A stretch of 64,000 nt of DNA from Pseudomonas helvetica (GTDB lineage Bacteria > Pseudomonadota > Gammaproteobacteria > Pseudomonadales > Pseudomonadaceae). Positions 46,001 to 53,628 of the stretch are shown in pieces. Every line of letters begins with the position of its first letter. The first letter of the stretch is position 1. Below the pieces are notes generated by a model. The model was given only the letters and a program-made list of their open reading frames with translations, did not search any database and was not told where the DNA came from. Location: assembly GCF_039908645.1 (NCBI RefSeq), contig NZ_CP150917.1, positions 4,971,501 through 5,035,500 of the forward strand. Reading direction: 5' to 3'. Both the position numbers and the translations under genes were made by a program.

Positions 46001-46331
46001 TGGCATCGGCCTCCAGCGTCTGTTCCTTGAGCAAACCATTCGGCGAGACGGCAAAACGCTTGAGGGGGCCTGTGTCCTGCCACAGATAAACAAACCCGGC
46101 CCGCAGACGACGCGCCGCCATGGGATGACTTTGCGTGTTCACACCGGGAGCGCAGCAAGGGTGCTCGGCCTTTTCCTCAGCCAAGGCATAGCGCACGGGC
46201 ACCACGAACAGCTCGGACTGGCTGGCCGGACAAGGTGCCATCGTAGTGTTGATATCGACGTGAGGCTGAGCCTTGGCGGCCCGTTCGGCCTGAGCGGCGC
46301 GGTCGACCATCGCCAGTTTTTGGGCGCTCAT
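43059..46331 (-). CDS. VasX-like T6SS pore-forming effector (BTH_I2691-type)
   Basis: The 1090-residue effector begins with a VasX N-terminal region (CPASQSELFVVPVRYALAEE, then RRLRAGFVYLWQDTGPLKRF, residues ~30-90). A long helical middle follows. Hydrophobic segments lie near residues 755, 805 and 840 (LTLFGGVIGLLSAGAAFAEF; LNWIILVLGALHLITTLL), consistent with colicin-like membrane insertion. A beta-rich C-terminal domain from about residue 980 is duplicated downstream. It should be loaded on VgrG by the DUF4123 chaperone and damage the membranes of target cells. It overlaps the chaperone and the immunity gene by 4 bp each. Confidence 0.82.
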   Translation of the reverse strand: MSAQKLAMVDRAAQAERAAKAQPHVDINTTMAPCPASQSELFVVPVRYALAEEKAEHPCCAPGVNTQSHPMAARRLRAGFVYLWQDTGPLKRFAVSPNGLLKEQTLEADATQVLDATLTGLALKKVHDAWMLYSEFPLGPEHCQSLSDSSAQRSAHMRQLALRTVANELQAEHCPPLEKAVQVMAELIPSTYARSMKADQQQGAEDTDALGATLMKDPTQANIKAYTDAMHRAREREKVIARHPEASDQVPGEWSAERWDAQGTQDWLDTAKAKAGALFPVFACLDDDLGVLRDINHEQEWLEADHEQWLADNHLRLSIGGFVRSLISEDGAELAGSISYRYKGRDIKLTPEQGQVMLDTQRQLDEALRAETQARQHGGQPSQAEVAARDARITHIVAPVRAFIPADLYSEVEYLVREYRAEKQANIDNQIFSAKVGEYIDLHAMNRWFAETAATHYQHIEQCHTTLFADRGVYLTRSRSGTWFVDYHDLETRHWLTELANGCLTAQCIRAQGAEQFADYVRAADGGALKQLFNAWTPSIEAAVNDISRLGELMAALASDNISATHQALAPLSAAVLNDIAAMARDAGSQWSVLVNRLAAALLLLKGDGTFSGSWMGILIAARLGSDTRLQFVTEGGRQVWKLLGQQAEGLRQWVNATAKAIGMGRVERIVRSPFVTDSGGVVPLAALLLNVLNAHNYLSQAGVLEGMDSRRVNDTVSATLYAAAALVGVVDNQVRKGFGKDRFFIRSSAAPTLTLFGGVIGLLSAGAAFAEFDSLKIQLENAKNRVDPWLEMRQIVVGGQVAAFGAQAMLGFGYTARALAGSTTVEVAILRYTQYMGPLNWIILVLGALHLITTLLQQTPLQNFLSYCCWSKARAMDLAPIPPKTQVEELDRLYRILYSPRVSMQSNSQSAPSNGPSGLAFVSSINALTIDLPGAEPGSVYLEMSMVGDPVDTQGYRNLIKNSPTNNFKLPRPWRDMTPHWLSSSTCQWIPNKEGQGLRLSGPFKELRNVLGTTPRTVSLRLRYRTPLIAMLGARTFIGGELGLAFTLNDTTGVIELRADPTPQLDRVPKYPLGEDHPGAIYLQPKDKQ

Positions 46332-47161
46332 ACGCAGCCTTCCTTGTCGGTGAGCTGTTGACGCGTCAGTTCGGCATTCAGGTTTTCCAGCCGTTGCCTG
46401 GGCGATACGCCGGGCTCGACCAATATCTGTCGGTAAGCCGCGTGAGCCGGCGCATCGGGAAAGTCAGTGCCCAGCACTGCGTGGAAGCGAGCCCAAAGCA
46501 GGACTTCATCGATGGCGCTGTAACCGTGACGTCCGGCAGTGTGCTGGCACTGCGACGCCCACTGTTGCAGGGCAAAGGCGTCCAGCCCTTGCAGGTATTC
46601 GGCAAAGTACTGTTGGCTATGTTCGATCAACCGTTGAGCGAGCTGCTGCCGTTGGGCGGTGCCCAAGTGCTCCAGTTGCTCCGCAGGCAGGTATAACCAA
46701 GGCTCTTGCGCATACTGTGCAGCGGGCTGATCCGGATTTTCCTGATGGATATCCAATTCCGGAAGCCGGATCAAGCGCACCGGTCCCATCAGCCGATCAC
46801 GCTCATGGGGAGGCAAACCCGTCAGCCACAAGGCTGTGATGCGAGGGTCGTAATAACGAAATAAAACCGTGACATCCCCTTCGACACGAGCGTGAATCAG
46901 ACTGCGTAAATGCTCAAGCACGACCGCTTCTTGCGCCTCTGACTCCAGCCAGATGCCACACATTGCGCTCCACTCCCGAAAAAAGATGTCAGCCAGCGGA
47001 CTATTGGGGGAAACAGGCACCAAAACCGGCCCGACTTCCTCCAATGGGTCAAAAGCGGTGGTCTGGTAAAGCGATTGGAACGTTGTGCTCTCGAGTTCGA
47101 ACAAACGCTCAGGCAGGCGTTCAATCTGGGCGCGATCCAGCAGCAGGTAAGCCTGACTCAT
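46328..47161 (-). CDS. DUF4123 T6SS effector chaperone (Tap/TEC)
   Basis: The 277-residue adaptor has the DUF4123 pattern: AYLLLDRAQIERLPERLFEL at the N-terminus, PVLVPVSPNSPLADIFF, ALWLTGLPPHERDRLMGPV in the middle and a helical C-terminal half. DUF4123 proteins bind the effector N-terminus and load it onto VgrG. The start at 47161 overlaps the VgrG stop (ATGA), and its own stop overlaps the effector start, so all three are coupled. Confidence 0.85.
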   Translation of the reverse strand: MSQAYLLLDRAQIERLPERLFELESTTFQSLYQTTAFDPLEEVGPVLVPVSPNSPLADIFFREWSAMCGIWLESEAQEAVVLEHLRSLIHARVEGDVTVLFRYYDPRITALWLTGLPPHERDRLMGPVRLIRLPELDIHQENPDQPAAQYAQEPWLYLPAEQLEHLGTAQRQQLAQRLIEHSQQYFAEYLQGLDAFALQQWASQCQHTAGRHGYSAIDEVLLWARFHAVLGTDFPDAPAHAAYRQILVEPGVSPRQRLENLNAELTRQQLTDKEGCV

Positions 47162-49182
47162 GCCGATGTCTCCGCCAGTTTTTGACACACGGCACAGATC
47201 GGTGCGGCCTGCTGCGCCGCCTCAGTCAATGCCTGTTTTTGCACGGCCAGTGATGGCGTAATCAAAGCCTGTGGCGCCACGGGGAGCAATGAACGAGCAG
47301 GCTCCGGAGCTATCCCGGCCATCGGCGCGCCACCTTCAACAATGGCCACGCTGCTGAAAATCCCGCTGGCATTGATCACGATGTGGTGACCCCCCGCCTT
47401 GAGCGTCAGGCTCATGCCGGCATCGATCACCACGTTGGTGGCGGTAACGCGAGCCTGTTGACCCGCCTTAATCACCAGCGTGCCTTCTGCCGTCGTGCTG
47501 CTGTTGCTGCTGATAGTGATGAGTTCATCACCACCGATCACCGTGTTACGCACGCCTTGGGTGGTGTGCAGTTCGTCGCCCTTGATCAGACTGGTGCTGT
47601 TTTTGTGCACCTGTTCGAAGCGGTTGTTGCTGATCAGACAGTGGCTGTCGTTGAGGATCAGTTGCTCGATGTCGCGTTGGGCACGCAGGTAGATTTTTTC
47701 CTGCCCCGCACGGTCTTCAATCGACAATTCGCTGTAGCCGCCACTACTGCGCGGCGAGCTTTGGCTGCGCAGAACCGTTCTGGTCTTGTTCTTGGGCAAT
47801 TGATGAGCGACGGACGTGACCTTGTTGACCACGCAACCGGTGATCAACGGTTGATCCGGATCGCCTTCCTGAAAGGTCACGACCACTTCCATGCCGACGC
47901 GCGGGATGGTCACTGCCCCAAAACCCTCGCCGGCCCAACTGGATGCAACCCGTAACCAGCAACTGCTCTTTTCGCTGTTGAGTTCGGCCCTGCACCAAGG
48001 AAACTCAACTTTGACGCGACCGTACTCATCGCAAAAAATCTCCTCTCCGGGCGGTCCTGTGACACGAGCGGTCTGGCAGACCAGCACGGGTTTGCGGGGA
48101 GGCAGCGGTGGACGGTAGAGCACGTACGACGCAATTACGCTGAAGCGGTTGCGGTAGCCTTGGGTAAAACCGCTTTCGGGTGTGGCGTCGCTGGTGATCG
48201 CTTCCTCCAGTGATTGAGGTTGTCGCCCAACGTGCTGAACGCTGACCAGCAGCCATAAATCGTTGCACGTTTTGCGCGGATGCTCGGTCAGGTCGAAGAA
48301 GTGACCGCTGCGCAAGGTCGGCTGATCGCTGTTGCCCTCGGCCAGTTGATAATCGGTACGGTGCCGTTCCAGCGCCTGGCGGGCGAGCTGTTTGCCGCGT
48401 TCTTCAGTGTCCATCCGCACCGGGTAGCGATAGTCCTCAAGCTCTGGGCTGAACTCGGCCGTGAAGCGGCTTTCCAGCAGCAAGCTCGGGCGTATCAGGT
48501 CATAGTCACGGCGTGTGACTGTGCTGGTGCGAGTACTGAAACGCAGAGAGAACTGGTTAACGACCGGATGCTCCGCCACCATGCCGGCGTCTTGTTGATA
48601 AGGGGTTTCGCCCAGCTTTGGGAAAAAGACCTGATCGTCCGTGAATACCAGCACATGGCCGTCAGGCGAATGCTGGTGATGCCACGCGATACCATCTTCG
48701 GCACACAGGCGCTGAATGAACTCAAAATCACTTTCCCCATATTGGGTGCAGTATTTGCGGACGGGACTGGTGCTGACATGAAAGATGAAGGCATCGGCCT
48801 GAACGCCGTGGCCTTTGAACACCTTCGCAATGATCTGCGGCACCGTCAGGTTCTGGAAAATCCGCTGATCGTGACTGAACTGCAAGTAATGCAGCGTCGG
48901 TACGAGGGTCAGGCGATAACGGGTCAGGCGCCTACCGGTTTCACCGACGAACACCTCTTCGATATGGCCATGAAGGCCTTCGCCGTTATGACCGAATTGA
49001 AGGAATGCGGGTTGGGCGAGCAGGCTCTCCAGATCGAAATCAGGGTTTTCGCTGACCAGTTCAACCTGGATCGCGTACAAGGCGCTGATGGCCTCAGTGC
49101 CGTCGAAGGCCAGCACCTTGAAATCGTTGCGAACAGCGGGAATCTGCAGCGCGAAGTGCACCGTATTGGCCGAATCGAACAT
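47158..49182 (-). CDS. vgrG: Type VI secretion spike protein VgrG
   Basis: The 674-residue spike protein has a gp27-like N-terminus (VLAFDGTEAISALYAIQVEL, HGHIEEVFVGETGRRLTRYR), the gp5-like OB region (FCDEYGRVKVEFPW, around residue 385; VTFQEGDPDQPLITGCVVN) and the repetitive beta-helix needle (LVIKAGQQARVTATNVVIDA). A Cys-containing tail follows (APICAVCQKLAETSA). It punctures target cells and carries the downstream effector. The start MFDSANTVHF at 49182 is chosen over the non-homologous extension to 49263. No structural T6SS genes are near, so this is an orphan vgrG island. Confidence 0.92.
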   Translation of the reverse strand: MFDSANTVHFALQIPAVRNDFKVLAFDGTEAISALYAIQVELVSENPDFDLESLLAQPAFLQFGHNGEGLHGHIEEVFVGETGRRLTRYRLTLVPTLHYLQFSHDQRIFQNLTVPQIIAKVFKGHGVQADAFIFHVSTSPVRKYCTQYGESDFEFIQRLCAEDGIAWHHQHSPDGHVLVFTDDQVFFPKLGETPYQQDAGMVAEHPVVNQFSLRFSTRTSTVTRRDYDLIRPSLLLESRFTAEFSPELEDYRYPVRMDTEERGKQLARQALERHRTDYQLAEGNSDQPTLRSGHFFDLTEHPRKTCNDLWLLVSVQHVGRQPQSLEEAITSDATPESGFTQGYRNRFSVIASYVLYRPPLPPRKPVLVCQTARVTGPPGEEIFCDEYGRVKVEFPWCRAELNSEKSSCWLRVASSWAGEGFGAVTIPRVGMEVVVTFQEGDPDQPLITGCVVNKVTSVAHQLPKNKTRTVLRSQSSPRSSGGYSELSIEDRAGQEKIYLRAQRDIEQLILNDSHCLISNNRFEQVHKNSTSLIKGDELHTTQGVRNTVIGGDELITISSNSSTTAEGTLVIKAGQQARVTATNVVIDAGMSLTLKAGGHHIVINASGIFSSVAIVEGGAPMAGIAPEPARSLLPVAPQALITPSLAVQKQALTEAAQQAAPICAVCQKLAETSA

Positions 49183-49666
49183 ACGCTTATCCCTAAGCAA
49201 AGAGGAAATGAAGCGCGATGTCCAAACCGTCCATGGTTTGTGCACGCGAAAATTGGCGGGCACGTTAACAATGGGGAAATTGGATTGATGTAGGAGCGTT
49301 CCTCGAATACAGCCAGACTGTTCTGCCCTTCAAGATGTTGCGTTAACAAATTGAAGCAGGCGGCCGGCACCCTGAGCCTTGGCGACTTGCAGGACCTGAA
49401 GCGTTATCTCGAAAACAAACGTTCCCTTGCCCCAACGCCACAGCCGTCTACCATCAACCAGACACAAATATTCGCCCCTCCCCCTCAAGTTGCAGGAGGT
49501 GCCTACCGAAACACTACTAATGGGCTCTAATTGCCAATACCCCGGGCAATGCGGCCAAGCCAGCAGACAAAATCTACACGGCTTGATTGTCCCTTTGACT
49601 GCCATCATCGGATTGCCAATACTCATGGCAACTTGACGTTACCCGCACGGAACAAGGAAAAACCCT
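49183..49666. other. Intergenic region vgrG-bifA with a coding-like remnant
   Basis: The plus-strand frame 49294-49530 is open and ends in TAA. It lacks an ATG and a ribosome binding site, but part reads like protein (VNKLKQAAGTLSLGDLQDLK, from about 49342). A TTG at 49351 could start a 59-residue product. It may be the 3' remnant of a gene disrupted when the T6SS block arrived. Promoters for vgrG and bifA must also lie here. No REP element is seen. Confidence 0.35.
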
Positions 49667-51718
49667 TTGAAGCTGGAACTCAAAAACAGCTTGTCGGTGA
49701 AGTTGCTCCGGGTCGTGCTCCTGTCGGCATTGATCGTCGGTGTGGTGTTGAGCTGCGCGCAGATTGTTTTCGATGCTTATAAAACGCGCCAGGCCGTGGC
49801 CAATGATGCCCAGCGCATCCTCGACATGTTCCGCGACCCCTCGACCCAGGCGGTGTACAGCCTCGATCGGGAAATGGGTATGCAGGTTATCGAAGGCCTG
49901 TTCCAGGACGATGCCGTGCGCATGGCCTCCATCGGCCATCCCAATGAAGCCATGCTTGCGGAAAAAACCCGTGACTTGCAGCATTCTCACAGCCGTTGGC
50001 TGACCGACCTTATTCTGGGCCAGGAACGCACGTTCACCACGCAACTGGTGGGGCGCGGCCCCTATAGCGAGTATTACGGCGACCTCAGTATCACCCTCGA
50101 CACCGCCACCTACGGTCAGAGTTTTATTGTCAGCTCGGTGATCATCTTCATCTCCGGCGTATTGCGGGCCATGGCCATGAGCCTGGTGCTGTACTTGGTC
50201 TATCACTGGCTGCTGACCAAACCGCTGTCACGGATCATCGAACACCTGACCAACGTCAATCCCGACCGTCCCAGCGAACACAAGATTCCACAACTCAAAG
50301 GCCACGAAAAGAACGAACTGGGGATCTGGATCAATACTGCCAACCAGTTGCTTGAGTCCATCGAACGTAATACCCACCTGCGCCACGAAGCCGAAAACAG
50401 CCTGTTGCGCATGGCGCAATACGATTTCCTCACCGGCCTGCCGAATCGCCAGCAATTGCAGCAGCAACTGGACAAGATTCTGGTAGACGCCGGTCGCCTG
50501 CAACGCCGGGTCGCCGTGCTGTGTGTGGGCCTGGATGATTTCAAAGGTATCAACGAGCAGTTCAGCTACCAGACCGGCGACCAATTGCTGCTGGCCCTGG
50601 CCGACCGTCTGCGTGCCCACAGTGGTCGTCTCGGCGCGCTCGCCCGCCTGGGGGGCGATCAGTTCGCGCTGGTTCAAGCCGATATCGAGCAACCCTACGA
50701 AGCCGCCGAGCTGGCACAAAGCATCCTCGATGACCTGGAAGCGGCGTTTGCCCTCGATCATCAGGAAATCCGCCTGCGCGCAACCATCGGCATCACCCTG
50801 TTCCCGGAAGATGGCGACAGCACCGAGAAGCTGTTGCAGAAAGCCGAACAGACCATGACCCTGGCCAAGACCCGTTCGCGCAATCGCTATCAGTTCTATA
50901 TCGCCAGCGTCGACAGCGAAATGCGCCGTCGCCGCGAACTGGAAAAAGACCTGCGCGATGCCCTCACCCGCAATCAGTTCTATCTGGTTTATCAACCGCA
51001 GATCAGTTACCGCGATCAGCGGGTGGTCGGTGTCGAGGCGCTGATTCGCTGGCAACACCCGGAACATGGGCTGGTGCCGCCGGATCTGTTCATTCCGCTG
51101 GCCGAGCAGAACGGCACGATCATCGCCATCGGCGAATGGGTGCTGGACCAGGCCTGCCGACAACTGCGTGAATGGCACGACCAGGGGTTCAGCGACCTGC
51201 GCATGGCGGTCAACCTGTCCACTGTGCAACTGCACCACGCCGAGTTGCCGCGGGTCATCAACAACCTGATGCAAATGTATCGCCTGCCGCCGCGCAGCCT
51301 CGAGCTGGAAGTCACCGAGACCGGCTTGATGGAAGACATCAGCACCGCCGCACAACACCTGCTCAGCCTGCGCCGTTCGGGGGCCTTGATCGCTATCGAC
51401 GACTTCGGGACCGGCTACTCATCGCTGAGTTATCTGAAAAGCCTGCCGCTGGACAAGATCAAGATCGACAAGAGCTTCGTTCAGGACCTGCTCGACGACG
51501 ATGACGATGCAACTATCGTTCGCGCGATCATCCAGCTCGGCAAAAGCCTTGGCATGCAGGTGATCGCCGAGGGGGTGGAAACGGTCGAACAAGAGGCTTA
51601 CATCATCTCTGAAGGCTGTCACGAAGGTCAGGGCTATTTCTACAGCAAACCGCTGCCTGCGCGAGAGCTGGCCGCTTATCTGAAACAGGCCCAACGCAGT
51701 AATGCGTTGATCTCGTGA
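49667..51718 (+). CDS. bifA: c-di-GMP phosphodiesterase BifA (GGDQF-EAL)
   Basis: The 683-residue inner-membrane protein has TM1 (about 10-30), a periplasmic segment, TM2 (about 160-185), a GGDEF domain with degenerate site GGDQF (residues 329-333) and an EAL domain with EAL at 457-459 and DDFGTGYSSLSYLKSLP. The GGDQF plus intact EAL is the known BifA pattern: the protein degrades c-di-GMP and represses biofilm formation. Translation is predicted from TTG at 49667 with AAGGA upstream; the residues MKLELKNSLSVKLLRVV support that start. Position near sodB agrees with P. aeruginosa order, apart from the inserted T6SS block. Confidence 0.88.
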   Translation: MKLELKNSLSVKLLRVVLLSALIVGVVLSCAQIVFDAYKTRQAVANDAQRILDMFRDPSTQAVYSLDREMGMQVIEGLFQDDAVRMASIGHPNEAMLAEKTRDLQHSHSRWLTDLILGQERTFTTQLVGRGPYSEYYGDLSITLDTATYGQSFIVSSVIIFISGVLRAMAMSLVLYLVYHWLLTKPLSRIIEHLTNVNPDRPSEHKIPQLKGHEKNELGIWINTANQLLESIERNTHLRHEAENSLLRMAQYDFLTGLPNRQQLQQQLDKILVDAGRLQRRVAVLCVGLDDFKGINEQFSYQTGDQLLLALADRLRAHSGRLGALARLGGDQFALVQADIEQPYEAAELAQSILDDLEAAFALDHQEIRLRATIGITLFPEDGDSTEKLLQKAEQTMTLAKTRSRNRYQFYIASVDSEMRRRRELEKDLRDALTRNQFYLVYQPQISYRDQRVVGVEALIRWQHPEHGLVPPDLFIPLAEQNGTIIAIGEWVLDQACRQLREWHDQGFSDLRMAVNLSTVQLHHAELPRVINNLMQMYRLPPRSLELEVTETGLMEDISTAAQHLLSLRRSGALIAIDDFGTGYSSLSYLKSLPLDKIKIDKSFVQDLLDDDDDATIVRAIIQLGKSLGMQVIAEGVETVEQEAYIISEGCHEGQGYFYSKPLPARELAAYLKQAQRSNALIS

Positions 51719-51730
51719 GCTGACTCTATC

Positions 51731-51880
51731 CTGTAGCAGCTGCCGAAGGCTGCGTTCGGCTCGGTCCGCGCTCGGGCGCAGCAGTCGTAAACCCTGACGC
51801 CGCGATTAGCCTGACACAACGCATTACCTGATTTCACGACTGCTGCGCAGCCGAACGCCGGCTGCGCCAGCTGCTACAGG
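51731..51880. repeat. REPIN, TGTAGCAGCTG family
   Basis: CTGTAGCAGCTGCCGAAGGC at the left and GGCTGCGCCAGCTGCTACAG at the right, with an internal inverted repeat (GCAGCAGTCGTAAA / ACGACTGCTGCGC). It lies downstream of bifA. It and the Fur site fill most of the 325-bp gap to icmP. Confidence 0.85.
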
Positions 51881-51960
51881 TGATGTGCAGGTGATTGCAG
51901 GTCATGTGCAGGCGCTACTGCGCTCCTAAACAAGACATATTTCCATCCGCGGCCCTTTAC

Positions 51961-51987
51961 ACATAATGCGAAAGATTTGCATTATGT
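51961..51987. promoter_or_regulatory. Candidate Fur box upstream of icmP
   Basis: ACATAATGC (51961-51969) and GCATTATGT (51979-51987) form a perfect 9-bp dyad around GAAAGATTT. The core ATAATGCGAAAGATTTGCAT resembles Pseudomonas Fur boxes. It lies 56 bp upstream of the icmP start and suggests iron repression. Confidence 0.65.
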
Positions 51988-52043
51988 CGCAGTTTTGCGC
52001 ACCCCCGCGCCTGTCCATTATTTACCGAAGCAGGATGTTCGCC

Positions 52044-53387
52044 ATGATTCGTATGCCTCTGGCTACCGCCAGTTTGCTGGCCATCGCTATTTCCCTCGCC
52101 GGTTGCGGCGAAGGTAAAGACAAGGCTGCTGCTCCTCAAGCGCCTACTCCGGCCACCAGCACTTCGGCACCTGCTGCGCCTGCCGCTACCGGAAAAGTCG
52201 ATGAAGCCGCTGGCAAAGCCGTTGTCGCGCACTACGCCGACATGGTTTTTGCGGTCTTCAGCGATGCCGAATCCACTGCGAAAACCCTGCAAACGGCCAT
52301 CGACGCCTTCCTCGCCAAACCGAATGCCGAGACCCTGAAAGCCGCTCGCGCAGCCTGGGTCGCTGCACGCGTGCCTTACCTGCAGAGTGAAGTATTCCGC
52401 TTCGGCAACACCATCATTGACGATTGGGAAGGTCAGGTTAACGCCTGGCCGCTCGACGAAGGCCTGATCGACTACGTCGACAAGAGCTACGAGCACGCAT
52501 TGGGTAACCCGGGGGCCAACGCCAACATCATCGCCAACCCGATCATCCAGGTGGGCGAAGACAAGATCGACGTGACTGACATCACGCCGGAAAAACTCGC
52601 CAGCCTGAACGAACTGGGCGGTTCCGAAGCGAACGTCGCGACGGGTTATCACGCCATCGAATTCCTGCTCTGGGGCCAGGACCTGAACGGCACCGGCCCT
52701 GGTGCCGGCAACCGTCCGGCGTCGGACTACCTGGAAGGCGCCGGCGCTACCGGTGGCCACAACGATCGTCGTCGCGCTTACCTGAAAGCCGTGACCCAGT
52801 TGCTGGTCAGCGACCTGGAAGAAATGGTCGGCAACTGGAAGCCGAACGTGCCCGACAACTACCGCGCCGAGCTGGAAGCAGAACCGGCTGAAAGCGGTTT
52901 GCGCAAAATGCTCTTCGGCATGGGTAGCCTCTCGCTGGGCGAACTGGCGGGCGAGCGCATGAAAGTTTCCCTGGAAGCCAACTCCCCGGAAGACGAACAG
53001 GACTGCTTCAGCGACAACACCCACAACTCGCACTTCTACGATGCCAAAGGCATTCGTAACGTGTACCTGGGCGAATACACCCGCACCGACGGCACCAAAA
53101 TGACCGGCGCCAGCCTGTCGTCGCTGGTGGCCAAAGCCGACCCGGCTGCCGATGCTGCGCTCAAGGCTGACCTGGCCACCACCGAGGCCAAAATCCAGGT
53201 CATGGTTGATCACGCCAACAAGGGTGAGCACTACGACCAGTTGATCGCTGCCGGTAATACCGCGGGCAACCAGATCGTGCGTGACGCCATTGCGGCTCTG
53301 GTCAAGCAGACCAGTGCAATCGAACTGGCTGCCGGCAAACTGGGCATCAGCGACCTGAACCCGGACAACGCCGATCACGATTTCTGA
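52044..53387 (+). CDS. icmP: Imelysin-family lipoprotein (IcmP, M75)
   Basis: The 447-residue protein has a lipoprotein signal (LAIAISLAGC, acylated Cys near residue 21), a Pro/Ala-rich linker and an imelysin domain with the signature GYHAIEFLLWGQD (His 203, Glu 206). Homologues are called insulin-cleaving metalloproteinase, but imelysins are now linked to iron uptake rather than proteolysis. AGGA lies 8 nt before the ATG at 52044. A Fur-like dyad precedes it and a strong terminator follows, so it is probably its own iron-regulated transcript. Confidence 0.87.
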   Translation: MIRMPLATASLLAIAISLAGCGEGKDKAAAPQAPTPATSTSAPAAPAATGKVDEAAGKAVVAHYADMVFAVFSDAESTAKTLQTAIDAFLAKPNAETLKAARAAWVAARVPYLQSEVFRFGNTIIDDWEGQVNAWPLDEGLIDYVDKSYEHALGNPGANANIIANPIIQVGEDKIDVTDITPEKLASLNELGGSEANVATGYHAIEFLLWGQDLNGTGPGAGNRPASDYLEGAGATGGHNDRRRAYLKAVTQLLVSDLEEMVGNWKPNVPDNYRAELEAEPAESGLRKMLFGMGSLSLGELAGERMKVSLEANSPEDEQDCFSDNTHNSHFYDAKGIRNVYLGEYTRTDGTKMTGASLSSLVAKADPAADAALKADLATTEAKIQVMVDHANKGEHYDQLIAAGNTAGNQIVRDAIAALVKQTSAIELAAGKLGISDLNPDNADHDF

Positions 53388-53406
53388 TTAACGCTGACCG
53401 ACCAAT

Positions 53407-53432
53407 AAGGCGACCTTCGGGTCGCCTTTTTT
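53407..53432 (+). terminator. Rho-independent terminator of icmP
   Basis: AAGGCGACC / GGTCGCCTT with a TTCG tetraloop, followed by further T residues. It starts 20 bp after the stop. Confidence 0.95.
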
Positions 53433-53447
53433 ATACCTGCTGCTTGC

Positions 53448-53541
53448 CCTGTAGGAGCAAGGCTTGCCCGCGATGAACGATAACGCGGTCAATCCGATGC
53501 ACCGAGGCGCCTGCATCGCGAGCAAGCTTTGCTCCTACAAA
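53448..53541. repeat. REPIN, TGTAGGAGCAAGGCTTGCCCGC family
   Basis: CCTGTAGGAGCAAGGCTTGC at the left and GCAAGCTTTGCTCCTACAA at the right. It lies between the icmP terminator and the di-heme gene. Confidence 0.8.
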
Positions 53542-53628
53542 TGGGAGCAAACGATAATTCCTCTTATTCAAACTCCGCGGCCCTGTTAGACTTTGCGCCC
53601 TTGTTTGGCTCGTCTTTCAGGATTGCCG

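Noticed and set aside
43059..46331. Effector considered as an Rhs or phospholipase toxin
   Set aside because: No YD repeats or GxSxG lipase motif; VasX N-terminal text and membrane segments fit a pore-forming effector better.
49330..49626. Minus-strand 98-codon frame between vgrG and bifA
   Set aside because: No ribosome binding site and an unusual Trp/Cys-rich composition; the opposite frame looks more protein-like.
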